Source: Bryocella elongata (lineage in GTDB: Bacteria; Acidobacteriota; Terriglobia; Terriglobales; Acidobacteriaceae). Taken from it: a DNA stretch of 64,000 nt. The stretch lies in NCBI RefSeq assembly GCF_900108185.1, contig NZ_FNVA01000002.1, forward strand, positions 186,001-250,000, given 5' to 3'. Positions 7,643-14,972 of the stretch are shown here, one piece after another. Each line of letters opens with the position of its first letter. The first letter of the stretch is position 1. The notes beneath the pieces are model-generated. The model was not told the origin of the DNA and searched no databases. It worked only from the letters and a program-made list of their open reading frames with translations. The position numbers were made by a program, and so were the translations under genes.

Positions 7643-8266
7643 GTGACGCTCTGTTTCCCAATCCGTTCTGTACGCCAGGCAGCGCTTTGTGTAGCGCTCG
7701 CGGCCTTCGCCCCGCTGGCAATCGCTGCCCAGCACGGTGGTGGTGGCGCGCCCGGCGGTGGCGGCGCCTCGGGCGGTATGCAGCAGGGCGGCGGCCAGAT
7801 GGGTGGTCAGGCCGGCGGCGCCCAGATGGGCGGAGACCGTGGGATGAGCCCCGCCATGGCCGGAACGCCCGGAACCTCGATGCGTGGCAACGGCGAGGCC
7901 GGGGCTATGTCTTCAATCCGCAGTGGACCGCAGATCGCGATCCCCGGCCGCTTCTGGAACGACACTTCGATGGTTCGCACGCTGCGCCTTCGGCCCGAGC
8001 AGCAGCGCCGCATGGACCAGGTCTTCGACGCCAACCGCTCCACGCTGCAGACGCTCTTCCAGAACCTGCAGCGCGAAGAGGCGAAGCTCAGCGCGATCTC
8101 GCCCAAGAATACGCAGGACCAGACCAAGGTCTTCTCCGCCATCGATCGCGTAGCGCAGGCTCGTGCCGATCTCGAGAAGGAAAAGACCCAGCTTGCCGAT
8201 GCCCTCCGCAAGGAGATGGATCCCGAGCAGGTTCAGCAGCTCAACGCGATCTCGACCGCCCACTAA
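7643..8266 (+). CDS. Secreted Spy/CpxP-like (LTXXQ-type) protein
   Basis: The product is 207 aa and starts at GTG with AAGGA 5 nt upstream. The signal peptide (ALCVALAAFAPLAIAAQ) is followed by a Gly/Gln/Met-rich low-complexity stretch of about 55 residues. A helical C-terminal domain (LRLRPEQQRRMDQVFDANRS, LQREEAKLSAI, ADLEKEKTQLADALRKEMDP) resembles Spy/CpxP/ZraP periplasmic chaperones or metal sensors. It follows the sigma and anti-sigma genes in the same direction with a 122-nt gap and is likely under that sigma factor. The family call is from helical pattern and context, not from a clear LTxxQ motif. Confidence 0.7.
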   Translation: MTLCFPIRSVRQAALCVALAAFAPLAIAAQHGGGGAPGGGGASGGMQQGGGQMGGQAGGAQMGGDRGMSPAMAGTPGTSMRGNGEAGAMSSIRSGPQIAIPGRFWNDTSMVRTLRLRPEQQRRMDQVFDANRSTLQTLFQNLQREEAKLSAISPKNTQDQTKVFSAIDRVAQARADLEKEKTQLADALRKEMDPEQVQQLNAISTAH

Positions 8267-8282
8267 CCTCTCCAGACAAGGT

Positions 8283-8308
8283 AAAGGCGCGGCTTCGGCC
8301 GCGCCTTT
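8283..8308 (+). terminator. Perfect 11-bp terminator hairpin with TTCG loop
   Basis: AAAGGCGCGGC-TTCG-GCCGCGCCTTT lies between the convergent Spy-like and galM genes and can work in both directions. Confidence 0.85.
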
Positions 8309-8326
8309 GCCCTGTCTGCCACTCTC

Positions 8327-9385
8327 TTATCGCACCGACAACGTCCAGGTCGTCACACTGGCGTACACCTCGCCGGGCCGCAACACCACGCTGGGAAAGT
8401 TCGGGTGATTGATTGCGTCCGGGAACCCCTGCGTCTCAAGGCACATGCCGCAGCGCTGCCCATAGGGCCGCCCCGACTGCCCGATCACGCTGCCGTCGAG
8501 GAAGTTGCCGCTATAGAACTGCACACCCGGCTCGGTCGACGCCACCTCCAGCTCGCGTCCGCTGGTGGGCTCGTAGACCGTCGCCACTGGCCGCAGGGAA
8601 CCCGCGTCGCCGCGCACCACGAAGTTGTGGTCGTAGCCCGCTCCGTGGCTGATCTGCTCGTCCTGCGCGTCGATCTGCTCGCCGATCCGACGCGGCTCAC
8701 GGAAGTCGAAGGCGCTCCCTGCCACATCGCGGATCTCACCCGTGGGGATCTGCGTGGCATTCAGCGGCGTAAAGGCGTCTGCCTCGATCTGCAGCTGATG
8801 ATCCAGCACGCTGGGCGTGCCCTCGCCCGCCAGGTTGAAGTAAGTATGGTTCGCCAGGCTCACGATCGTTGGTGCATCGGTGGTGGCTCGTGTTTCGATC
8901 CACACCGTGTTGCCCTCCAGCACGTAGCTCACGCTCGCATGAAGCTCGCCCGGAAAGCCCTCTTCGCCGTCCTCGCTGAAGTACGAGAACCGCACGCCGT
9001 TTTCGATCGTGTGCGGCTCCCAGTTGCGTGTGTCGAAGCCGCCGGGGCCGCCGTGCAGCGTGTTCTCGCCGTTGTTGATTGGCAGCTGATACTCGTGGCC
9101 GTCCAGCGTGAAGCGTCCCCGCGCAATGCGGTTGGCGACCCGCCCCACGATCGCCCCGAAGTAGAAGTTCTTCTGCGTGACATACGGTGGCAGGGTGGTG
9201 TAACCCAGTGCGATGTTCGCCATCGCACCATCGCGGTCGCGGCTCTCCAGCGCCACCACCCTGGCTCCGTAGGTGGAGAGGTGCAGCGTCAGGTGTTCGT
9301 TACGGAGGAGGTAGAGCTCCACGCGCGAACGGTCAGGCATCTTGCCCATCGGCTCGCAGGCGACATCGGTAAAGCTTCGCGGCAT
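8327..9385 (-). CDS. galM: Aldose 1-epimerase (galactose mutarotase)
   Basis: The product is 352 aa, the usual length. It interconverts alpha and beta anomers of free aldoses such as galactose and glucose. The family signatures are visible: NNGENTLHGGPGGFD, the catalytic-His stretch SLANHTYFNLAGEG, the YDHNFVV strand, TEPGVQFYSGNFLDG, and CLETQGFPDAINHPNFPS carrying the catalytic Glu. No signal peptide is visible. It stands alone on the minus strand, divergent from the secreted SGNH hydrolase, in a neighbourhood rich in sugar enzymes. Confidence 0.93.
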   Translation of the reverse strand: MPRSFTDVACEPMGKMPDRSRVELYLLRNEHLTLHLSTYGARVVALESRDRDGAMANIALGYTTLPPYVTQKNFYFGAIVGRVANRIARGRFTLDGHEYQLPINNGENTLHGGPGGFDTRNWEPHTIENGVRFSYFSEDGEEGFPGELHASVSYVLEGNTVWIETRATTDAPTIVSLANHTYFNLAGEGTPSVLDHQLQIEADAFTPLNATQIPTGEIRDVAGSAFDFREPRRIGEQIDAQDEQISHGAGYDHNFVVRGDAGSLRPVATVYEPTSGRELEVASTEPGVQFYSGNFLDGSVIGQSGRPYGQRCGMCLETQGFPDAINHPNFPSVVLRPGEVYASVTTWTLSVR

Positions 9386-9520
9386 AGGAACAAGAAAACC
9401 ACAAACCGGGCCTTGCAGGCCACGTCCCAGCGAGGCAGCGCACTATCCTGCAAAACTTTCCGCGCCGTTGTCTCGCATGCCGCGACGCCGCGTTGCCAAA
9501 CCCCTGCCGCGAACGGCATC

Positions 9521-10762
9521 ATGGCTTCCATGCTGAAGACTCACGTCGCTGCTCGATTCACCGCGCTTGCTGCGTCTGCGCTCGCCCTGGCCCTTACTGC
9601 CTCCGCCGCCACGCCACCCGCTCCGCACTGGGTCGCAACATGGGCGACTTCGCCTGTGTTTGCTTCCAACACCACCGGCAAGTTCGATGCCGCCGCACCC
9701 GACGGCATCACCCTCCGCCAGATCGTGCATCTCTCGATCGGCGGCTCCAGCTTCCGCATTCAGTTCACCAATGAGTTCGGCACCGCCGACCTGAAGATTT
9801 CAGCGGCGTCTCTCGCCACGGTCGGTGCAGCGGGCGCACTCACCTCCACCGCGATGCCCGTCACCTTCGGCGGCCACGCCTCGGTCACCATCCCCGCTGG
9901 AGCGATGATGGTCAGCGATCCCGTCTCGCTCAAAGCCGCGCCCTTGTCGGATGTCGCCGTCAGCCTCTTCCTGCCGTCCCAGACCATCGACGCAATGACG
10001 CTGCATTCCTTTGCCGACACCACCAGCTACCGCGTCCCCGGCAACAGCGTCACGGCTCCAGCGCTGACCGACCCGAAGACCTTCACCACCTGGATGTTCC
10101 TCAAGGGCATCGCCGCCGATGCCCCTGCGAATGCGGCCTCCATCGTCACCCTTGGCGACAGCATCACGGACGGCGCGCTGAGCACCAGGGACACCAACCA
10201 CCGCTGGCCCGACGTCCTCGCCGCCCGCCTTCAGGCCAACGCCGCGACACGCAACCTCGGCATCGCCAACGAAGGCATCGGCGGCAACCGCGTGCTGCAT
10301 GACACCACCGGCCCCAACATGCTCGCGCGCTTCGATCGCGACGTCATCGCCCAACCCGGTGTGAAGTACCTCGTCGTCATGGAGGCCATCAACGACATCG
10401 GTCACTCCTTCGATCCCAGCAAGCCCTACGATCCCATCACCGCAGACGAGCTCATCGTCGGCTACAAGCAGCTGATCGAGCGCGCGCATGAGCACGGCAT
10501 CAAGGTCTTCGGCGCGACGCTGACGCCGTATGTCGGCGCAAAGTACCAGTCACCCGCGGGAGAAGCCGCCCGCCAGGCCGTGAACGAGTTCATCCGCCAC
10601 GGCGGTGCCTTCGATGGCGTCATCGACTTCGACCAGGTCACCCGCGATCCTGCGAACCCTGGCGCCTTCCTTCCGGCCTATGATTCGGGTGACCACCTCC
10701 ATCCGAAGGACGCCGGCTACAAGGCCATGGGCGAGTCCATCGATCTCAAACTCTTTCGTTGA
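9521..10762 (+). CDS. Secreted SGNH/GDSL hydrolase
   Basis: The product is 413 aa. The signal peptide (TALAASALALALTASAA) precedes an N-terminal beta domain (HWVATWATSPVFASN, IRFTNEFG-type strand). The SGNH core then has block I TLGDSITDG with the nucleophile Ser, block III GIGGNRVLHD, a block containing EAINDIG in place of the usual GxND, and the late D-x-x-H pair in DSGDHLHPKDAGY. Such enzymes deacylate polysaccharides or lipids outside the cytoplasm; the substrate is unknown. The frame extends about 370 codons further upstream, but that part is antisense to galM and is not real. A second ATG at 9530 is possible. Confidence 0.88.
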   Translation: MASMLKTHVAARFTALAASALALALTASAATPPAPHWVATWATSPVFASNTTGKFDAAAPDGITLRQIVHLSIGGSSFRIQFTNEFGTADLKISAASLATVGAAGALTSTAMPVTFGGHASVTIPAGAMMVSDPVSLKAAPLSDVAVSLFLPSQTIDAMTLHSFADTTSYRVPGNSVTAPALTDPKTFTTWMFLKGIAADAPANAASIVTLGDSITDGALSTRDTNHRWPDVLAARLQANAATRNLGIANEGIGGNRVLHDTTGPNMLARFDRDVIAQPGVKYLVVMEAINDIGHSFDPSKPYDPITADELIVGYKQLIERAHEHGIKVFGATLTPYVGAKYQSPAGEAARQAVNEFIRHGGAFDGVIDFDQVTRDPANPGAFLPAYDSGDHLHPKDAGYKAMGESIDLKLFR

Positions 10763-10784
10763 TCCCCACTTCCGCAAAAGGTAA

Positions 10785-10820
10785 CGTGGCGGCGCGGGCG
10801 TTCGCTCGCGCCGCCGCACG
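10785..10820. terminator. GC-rich hairpin downstream of the SGNH gene
   Basis: CGTGGCGGCGCG pairs with CGCGCCGCCGCACG (bulged) across a 10-nt loop. No T-tract follows, so termination strength is uncertain. Confidence 0.45.
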
Positions 10821-10841
10821 TTGACGAGCATCCAATCGCCT

Positions 10842-12629
10842 ATGTCCGACACGCAGTTTCCGGCGACGCAATGGTGGCAGACCGGCGTCATCTACCAGGT
10901 CTATCCCCGCAGCTTTCAAGACACCTCTGGCCCTCACGGCCAGCCCGACGGCGTCGGTGACCTGAACGGCATCACCGCGCGGCTGGACTACCTCGCCGCG
11001 CTCGGCGTGGCTGCCCTCTGGATCTCGCCGTTTTACCCGTCGCCCATGGCGGACTTCGGCTACGACGTAGCCGACTACACCGGCGTCGACCCTCTCTTTG
11101 GCACGCCGGAAGACTTCGACCATCTGCTCGCCGAAGCCCACAAGCGCAAGCTCCGCGTCATCCTGGACTTCGTTCCCAACCACAGCTCTGACCAGCATCC
11201 CTGGTTCCTCGAATCGCGTAGTTCACGGCAGAATCCGAAGCGCGACTGGTACCTGTGGCGCGATGCTAAACCCTCCGGCGACGACTGGACGCCAGCCCGC
11301 GAGCGCCTGCCCAACAACTGGATGTCGCACTTCGGCGGCCCTGCGTGGACCTGGGACGAAAAGACCGAGCAGTTCTACCTGCACTCCTTCCTGGCGCAGC
11401 AGCCTGACCTCAACTGGCGCAATCCCGAGGTCCGCGCAGCGATGTACGGCGCGATGCGCTTCTGGCTGGACCGCGGCGTCGACGGCTTCCGCATGGACGT
11501 CCTTTGGTTGCTCATCAAGGACGAATTCTTCCGCGACAACCCTCCCGACCCCGCCTTCGACGATGCGGCGCATGATCACACCCGCCACCTCGCCGTGCAC
11601 AACGCCGACCAGCCTGGCACCCACCAGATCGTCGCCGAGATGCGCGCGCTGCTCGACACCTATCCAGACACGCTCGCCGCGTCGCAAACTCGCCGTCTGG
11701 ACCCTGAGCCCTCCACCCTTGGCCCTCGCTCCAATCGTGTCCTCATCGGCGAGATCTACCTGCCGCTGCCCGAGCTCGTGCGCTACTACGGTTCGCCCAC
11801 GCTGAACCCATCGCCCAAAGAGATCGACTCCACCGCGCCCGCAACCAACCTCAGCGGAGCGAATCTGCCCTTCAACTTCCACCTCATCCAGACCCGGTGG
11901 GCTGCCGAGGCCATCGCGAACATCATTCGCACCTACGAGGAGCTATTGCCTCCCGGCGCGTGGCCCAACTATGTGCTGGGCAATCACGATCAGCCTCGCT
12001 TAGCTTCGCGCATCGGCCAGAAGCAAGCCCGCGTCGCCGCCATGTTGCTGCTCACCCTGCGCGGCACCCCCACGCTCTACTACGGTGATGAGCTCGGCAT
12101 CGAAGACGTGCCCATCGCGCCCGGCCAGGTGCAGGATCCCGCCGAGAAGAACGAGCCGGGCAAGGGCCGCGGCCGCGATCCCGAACGCTCGCCCATGCTC
12201 TGGGTCGACGCCCCCAACGCAGGCTTCACCACCGCCGACGCGCAGCCCTGGCTCCCCCTCGACGCGCGCTGGCCGGAGATCAACGCCGCCACCCAGTCCC
12301 GTAATCCCAAGTCGATCTTTTCTCTCTACCGCCACCTGCTTGCGCTGCGCCGCCAGCACGACACCCTGCACTCCGGCGGCATCGCTGACGTGCAGGCCGA
12401 AGGCAATCTCCTCCGCTATCGCCGCACCTCGCCGCCCGATGGCGACAGCACCGACTTCCAGGTCCTGCTCAACCTCGGCAACGACATGATCACCACCCAC
12501 TGCGCCGCAGGGACGGTGGTGCTCACGACCATGCTCGACGGCGTCGGCTCGATGGTAGGCAAAGAGGACGGCTCCCCGGGAGAGATCACGCTGGAAGCTG
12601 GCGAAGGTCTGCTGATCGCGCTCGACTGA
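10842..12629 (+). CDS. GH13 alpha-glucosidase / oligo-1,6-glucosidase-type enzyme
   Basis: The product is 595 aa. It is a retaining alpha-glucan hydrolase or transglycosidase of the alpha-amylase superfamily with no signal peptide, so probably cytoplasmic. Region I is VILDFVPNHSS. Region II is GFRMDV with nucleophile Asp at about residue 219. The acid/base Glu is IGEIYL at about 304. The transition-state Asp is LGNHDQPR at about 383. The QWWQTGVIYQVYPRSF opening and GVGDLNGITARLDYL match the alpha-glucosidase/trehalose-6-P hydrolase subgroup. Residues 286-298 come from a repeat arm (separate entry) just before the acid/base strand. I chose the ATG at 10842 over a TTG at 10821. Confidence 0.9.
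   Translation: MSDTQFPATQWWQTGVIYQVYPRSFQDTSGPHGQPDGVGDLNGITARLDYLAALGVAALWISPFYPSPMADFGYDVADYTGVDPLFGTPEDFDHLLAEAHKRKLRVILDFVPNHSSDQHPWFLESRSSRQNPKRDWYLWRDAKPSGDDWTPARERLPNNWMSHFGGPAWTWDEKTEQFYLHSFLAQQPDLNWRNPEVRAAMYGAMRFWLDRGVDGFRMDVLWLLIKDEFFRDNPPDPAFDDAAHDHTRHLAVHNADQPGTHQIVAEMRALLDTYPDTLAASQTRRLDPEPSTLGPRSNRVLIGEIYLPLPELVRYYGSPTLNPSPKEIDSTAPATNLSGANLPFNFHLIQTRWAAEAIANIIRTYEELLPPGAWPNYVLGNHDQPRLASRIGQKQARVAAMLLLTLRGTPTLYYGDELGIEDVPIAPGQVQDPAEKNEPGKGRGRDPERSPMLWVDAPNAGFTTADAQPWLPLDARWPEINAATQSRNPKSIFSLYRHLLALRRQHDTLHSGGIADVQAEGNLLRYRRTSPPDGDSTDFQVLLNLGNDMITTHCAAGTVVLTTMLDGVGSMVGKEDGSPGEITLEAGEGLLIALD
11697..11734 (+). repeat. Single repeat arm (GGACCCTGAGCCCT type) inside the GH13 gene
   Basis: The run CTGGACCCTGAGCCCTCC then CTTGGCCCTCGC matches the right arm of the palindromic family. 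No clear left arm precedes it. In frame it encodes about 13 residues (LDPEPSTLGPRS) immediately before the catalytic Glu strand. Confidence 0.65.
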
Positions 12630-12681
12630 TCTGGCCGGGGCGAAGCGAGGCGGTATCGACCGATTCAAGACCACCAGAAGA

Positions 12682-12739
12682 TGTGTCTTTTCGACCGGAG
12701 CGGGACAGTTTCATCGTCCCGCGTAGTGGAGAAACCTGC
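12682..12739 (+). repeat. 58-bp dispersed repeat (copy 1)
   Basis: The segment starting TGTGTCTTTTCGACCGGAGC matches 31658-31715 at 53 of 58 positions with no gaps. It lies in the 213-nt spacer after the GH13 gene. No other gene-like feature is visible in that spacer. Confidence 0.85.
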
Positions 12740-12842
12740 TTTGCTCCGGCAAAGGCGAAATGCTCTAGCGCTGCGGCAGCTTGTGTGAGCATGGCCCTCA
12801 CGCTTCCCAGTTGCCATCCCCTTGCTCTAGACTGACGCGACC

Positions 12843-13214
12843 ATGCATCCCGCTCTCAGCGCCGTTGCTATCGCCGCGATGGTTGGAGGCTTCCTCGGGG
12901 CGCCCATCCTCGTCATCTGGGAGTGGCTGCGCGTCCGCAGCGCGTCTGCTTCCAAAGAGCGCGCAGCCCGGGCCGGGCGCATCCTCGTGACCGCCTCCGT
13001 GCTCTGCGAAAACCTGTGGTGGATCCCATCGATCGCCTACGACCACACCGGCTCGGGGATCGCGATGGCCGCCTGGTACGCTGCGATTCCGCTGTCCTTC
13101 ATCGCCCTGGTGCTGTGGTTCAGCGTGAAGAACTTCATGGGGCAGCCCGGCTTCTGGGCGTGTTGGCTCAACATCGCGACCGTCGCCTTTCTGATCAGCA
13201 TCGCCGGGGACTAA
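12843..13214 (+). CDS. Small integral membrane protein of unknown function
   Basis: The product is 123 aa with three to four predicted membrane segments: AIAAMVGGFLGAPILVIWEWL, a central WYAAIPLSFIALVLWFSV, and ACWLNIATVAFLISIAG. A short basic loop (RVRSASASKERAARAGR) suggests a cytoplasmic turn. No catalytic motif or recognised family is apparent. It is flanked by a repeat-bearing spacer upstream and a secreted hypothetical downstream on the same strand. Confidence 0.65.
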   Translation: MHPALSAVAIAAMVGGFLGAPILVIWEWLRVRSASASKERAARAGRILVTASVLCENLWWIPSIAYDHTGSGIAMAAWYAAIPLSFIALVLWFSVKNFMGQPGFWACWLNIATVAFLISIAGD

Positions 13215-13271
13215 GAAACGTCAGACGACGAACCGCGCCTGGCTGCGTCTTATGGCTACGTCCATGGCAGG

Positions 13272-13802
13272 ATGAAGCAGCACTTGTCCGTCGAAAGGCA
13301 CCGCATGCGATCGCACTCTTCCCGGTGGGCTTCGGCCTGCCTGCTTCCACTCTTGTTTGCCACATCTGCAGTTCGCGCCCAGGCGTCCCACAGCCAGTCC
13401 CAGGCCCAGACCCAGACGGCCCCGGTGCCGGTTGCCGCACCTTCCAAAGACGATCTGCCCGCCAACGTCCTCGCGGGCATGGATGCGCTCCGCAGCGACG
13501 GCCCCGATGACGCGGTGAAGTTCTGGGTCAAGGGCAGCGTCCTCGAGTCCAGCAAGGACGCCCTCACGCAGGCCAACAACCTGCGGGACATCCAGGGCAC
13601 CTTCGGCCGCTTTCAGTACTTCGACCTCATCCGTCTGCAGGACCTCTCGTCACGTGTGCGGGTGGCCTACATGGTGATGAACTACGAACGCGGCCCGCTC
13701 TTCGCGCGCTTCGTGCTGTACCACGCAACGCCCGGCTGGGTTCCCGTCAGCTTCCAGTTCGATACTGACGACACGAAGATTCTTCCGCTCAGCCAGCAGT
13801 AG
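13272..13802 (+). CDS. Secreted hypothetical protein
   Basis: The product is 176 aa. A basic start and hydrophobic stretch (WASACLLPLLFATSAVRAQA) form a signal peptide. A Gln/Ser/Thr-rich linker (SHSQSQAQTQTAPVP) leads to a compact domain of about 110 residues. That domain has alternating helix and strand (VLAGMDALRSDGPDDAVKFWVKG, FGRFQYFDLIRLQDLSSRVRVAYMVMNYERGP, WVPVSFQFDTDD). The fold is reminiscent of NTF2/DUF3887-like secreted proteins, but I do not recognise a family. ATG 13272 or 13305 could be the start. Confidence 0.65.
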   Translation: MKQHLSVERHRMRSHSSRWASACLLPLLFATSAVRAQASHSQSQAQTQTAPVPVAAPSKDDLPANVLAGMDALRSDGPDDAVKFWVKGSVLESSKDALTQANNLRDIQGTFGRFQYFDLIRLQDLSSRVRVAYMVMNYERGPLFARFVLYHATPGWVPVSFQFDTDDTKILPLSQQ

Positions 13803-13809
13803 CCCGGGC

Positions 13810-14490
13810 CTACGCGGGAGGAAGCTGCTTCAGGATCTGCTTCGCTCTCCGGAACCACGGGCGCTCGCGCCGCTTCAGGTATCCGGGCATCGTGGGCTTT
13901 TTGTCGAGTACCTTCTGCGCCCACTCCCGCGCTTCGCCGTGCCGCCCCTGGCTCTGGAAGAACTCGGCGTAGTGCAGATAGGTCTCCGAGCGCGTCGAGG
14001 CCCGCGTCACGCTCTGGAACAACGCCTCCGCCCGTTCGGTCTGCCCGGTCAGCGCATACATGTGGGCCAGCAGGCCGCCCGCGCGGTAGAAGTCATAGTC
14101 CGGCTCCCTGTCGACCACGCGCTCAAAGTCAGGGAGCGCCACGGCAGGCTCGCCGAGCAGCATCGCGCAGATCCCACGCCTGTAGTACGCGTCCAACGAC
14201 GCCCCACGCGCGGCGATCGCCTTCTCGAACGCCTCGCGCGCCGGGCCTGGCTTGTTCTCCTCGAGGTACAGATCCCCCAGCTCCTCATAGTTGCCGGTCG
14301 AGGGATTGTCCTTCACGATCATCTGCAGTTCGCGGATGCGCTTCCGCCGGGGAAACGCGCGGAACCCATAGCCGGTCGATCCTGCATCGGGCAGCGCCTC
14401 GGCCAGCAGGTAGATCACCGCGCCGATCGGTCCCAGGAACAGGATGATGTACAGCCAATAGGTGTCTGGCCGTCGGCGAATGAAGTGCAC
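13810..14490 (-). CDS. Membrane-anchored TPR protein with PLDc_N-like N-terminus
   Basis: The listed GTG start gives 226 aa. The first helix (TYWLYIILFLGPIGAVIYLLAEALP) resembles the PLDc_N anchor. A basic linker (FPRRKRIRELQMIVKDNPS) follows, then four to five TPR units (YEELGDLYLEENKPGPAREAFEKAI, YYRRGICAMLLGEPAVALPDFERVV, LLAHMYALTGQTERAEALF, YLHYAEFFQSQGRHGEAREW). TPRs mediate protein contacts; the partner is unknown. The frame continues upstream without a stop and reads SFFGHFLYPWGFILQGLAIV, which looks like a genuine first membrane helix. The real start may therefore be a rare codon such as CTG at 14550, preceded by GAGGG. Confidence 0.72.
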   Translation of the reverse strand: MHFIRRRPDTYWLYIILFLGPIGAVIYLLAEALPDAGSTGYGFRAFPRRKRIRELQMIVKDNPSTGNYEELGDLYLEENKPGPAREAFEKAIAARGASLDAYYRRGICAMLLGEPAVALPDFERVVDREPDYDFYRAGGLLAHMYALTGQTERAEALFQSVTRASTRSETYLHYAEFFQSQGRHGEAREWAQKVLDKKPTMPGYLKRRERPWFRRAKQILKQLPPA

Positions 14491-14631
14491 GATCGCCAGC
14501 CCCTGGAGGATGAAGCCCCATGGGTACAGGAAGTGGCCGAAGAAGCTCAGGATGGCCCTCGCTGGAGGGAATTTGGATGCCTTCTGGGAGGGTAGCTGCC
14601 TTCTTGCAACCGCGCAATTCCTGGACCGCGG

Positions 14632-14859
14632 TTACTTCTTGCTGTAGAGCATCTCGCGGATCACACGCCGGCGCTCCGCGTCGGCCTCGCGCTGCACGCG
14701 GCGCTCGTCAGCCGTCATCGACTCCGGCTCGGCGGCCTTCTCTTCCTTTGGCGCATTGCATTCGATGCAGCGGTTGGCGTACCCCGGGTGGTTGGGGCGA
14801 AGCTCAAACTCCTCTTCACAGACGACACAGGTTTTGATCGGGAAACCCATAGCCTCCAT
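14632..14859 (-). CDS. Small zinc-ribbon protein
   Basis: The product is 75 aa. One zinc ribbon is visible as C-x2-C (KTCVVCEEEF) and C-x2-C (NRCIECNAP) separated by 16 residues. A charged helical tail rich in Arg/Glu follows (RRVQREADAERRRVIREML). It could bind zinc and nucleic acid or protein, and no more specific family was recognised. The ATG at 14859 or 14850 fits best; the frame runs 13 codons further upstream to 14898. It lies just upstream of the TPR gene on the same strand and the two may be co-transcribed. Confidence 0.7.
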   Translation of the reverse strand: MEAMGFPIKTCVVCEEEFELRPNHPGYANRCIECNAPKEEKAAEPESMTADERRVQREADAERRRVIREMLYSKK

Positions 14860-14972
14860 TCTACGAAGTCGGCGGCGGAGCGGGGAAGTCCCGGTCAAAA
14901 CCGTCCCTGACTGTCGCGTTTCAGTGTTCGGACTTCTCCATCAATCTGTCTGACTGCTATAGTTCACTCGCC

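Noticed and set aside
8405-9520. N-terminal extension of the SGNH hydrolase frame
   Set aside because: It is antisense to galM. The signal peptide begins at 9521-9530.
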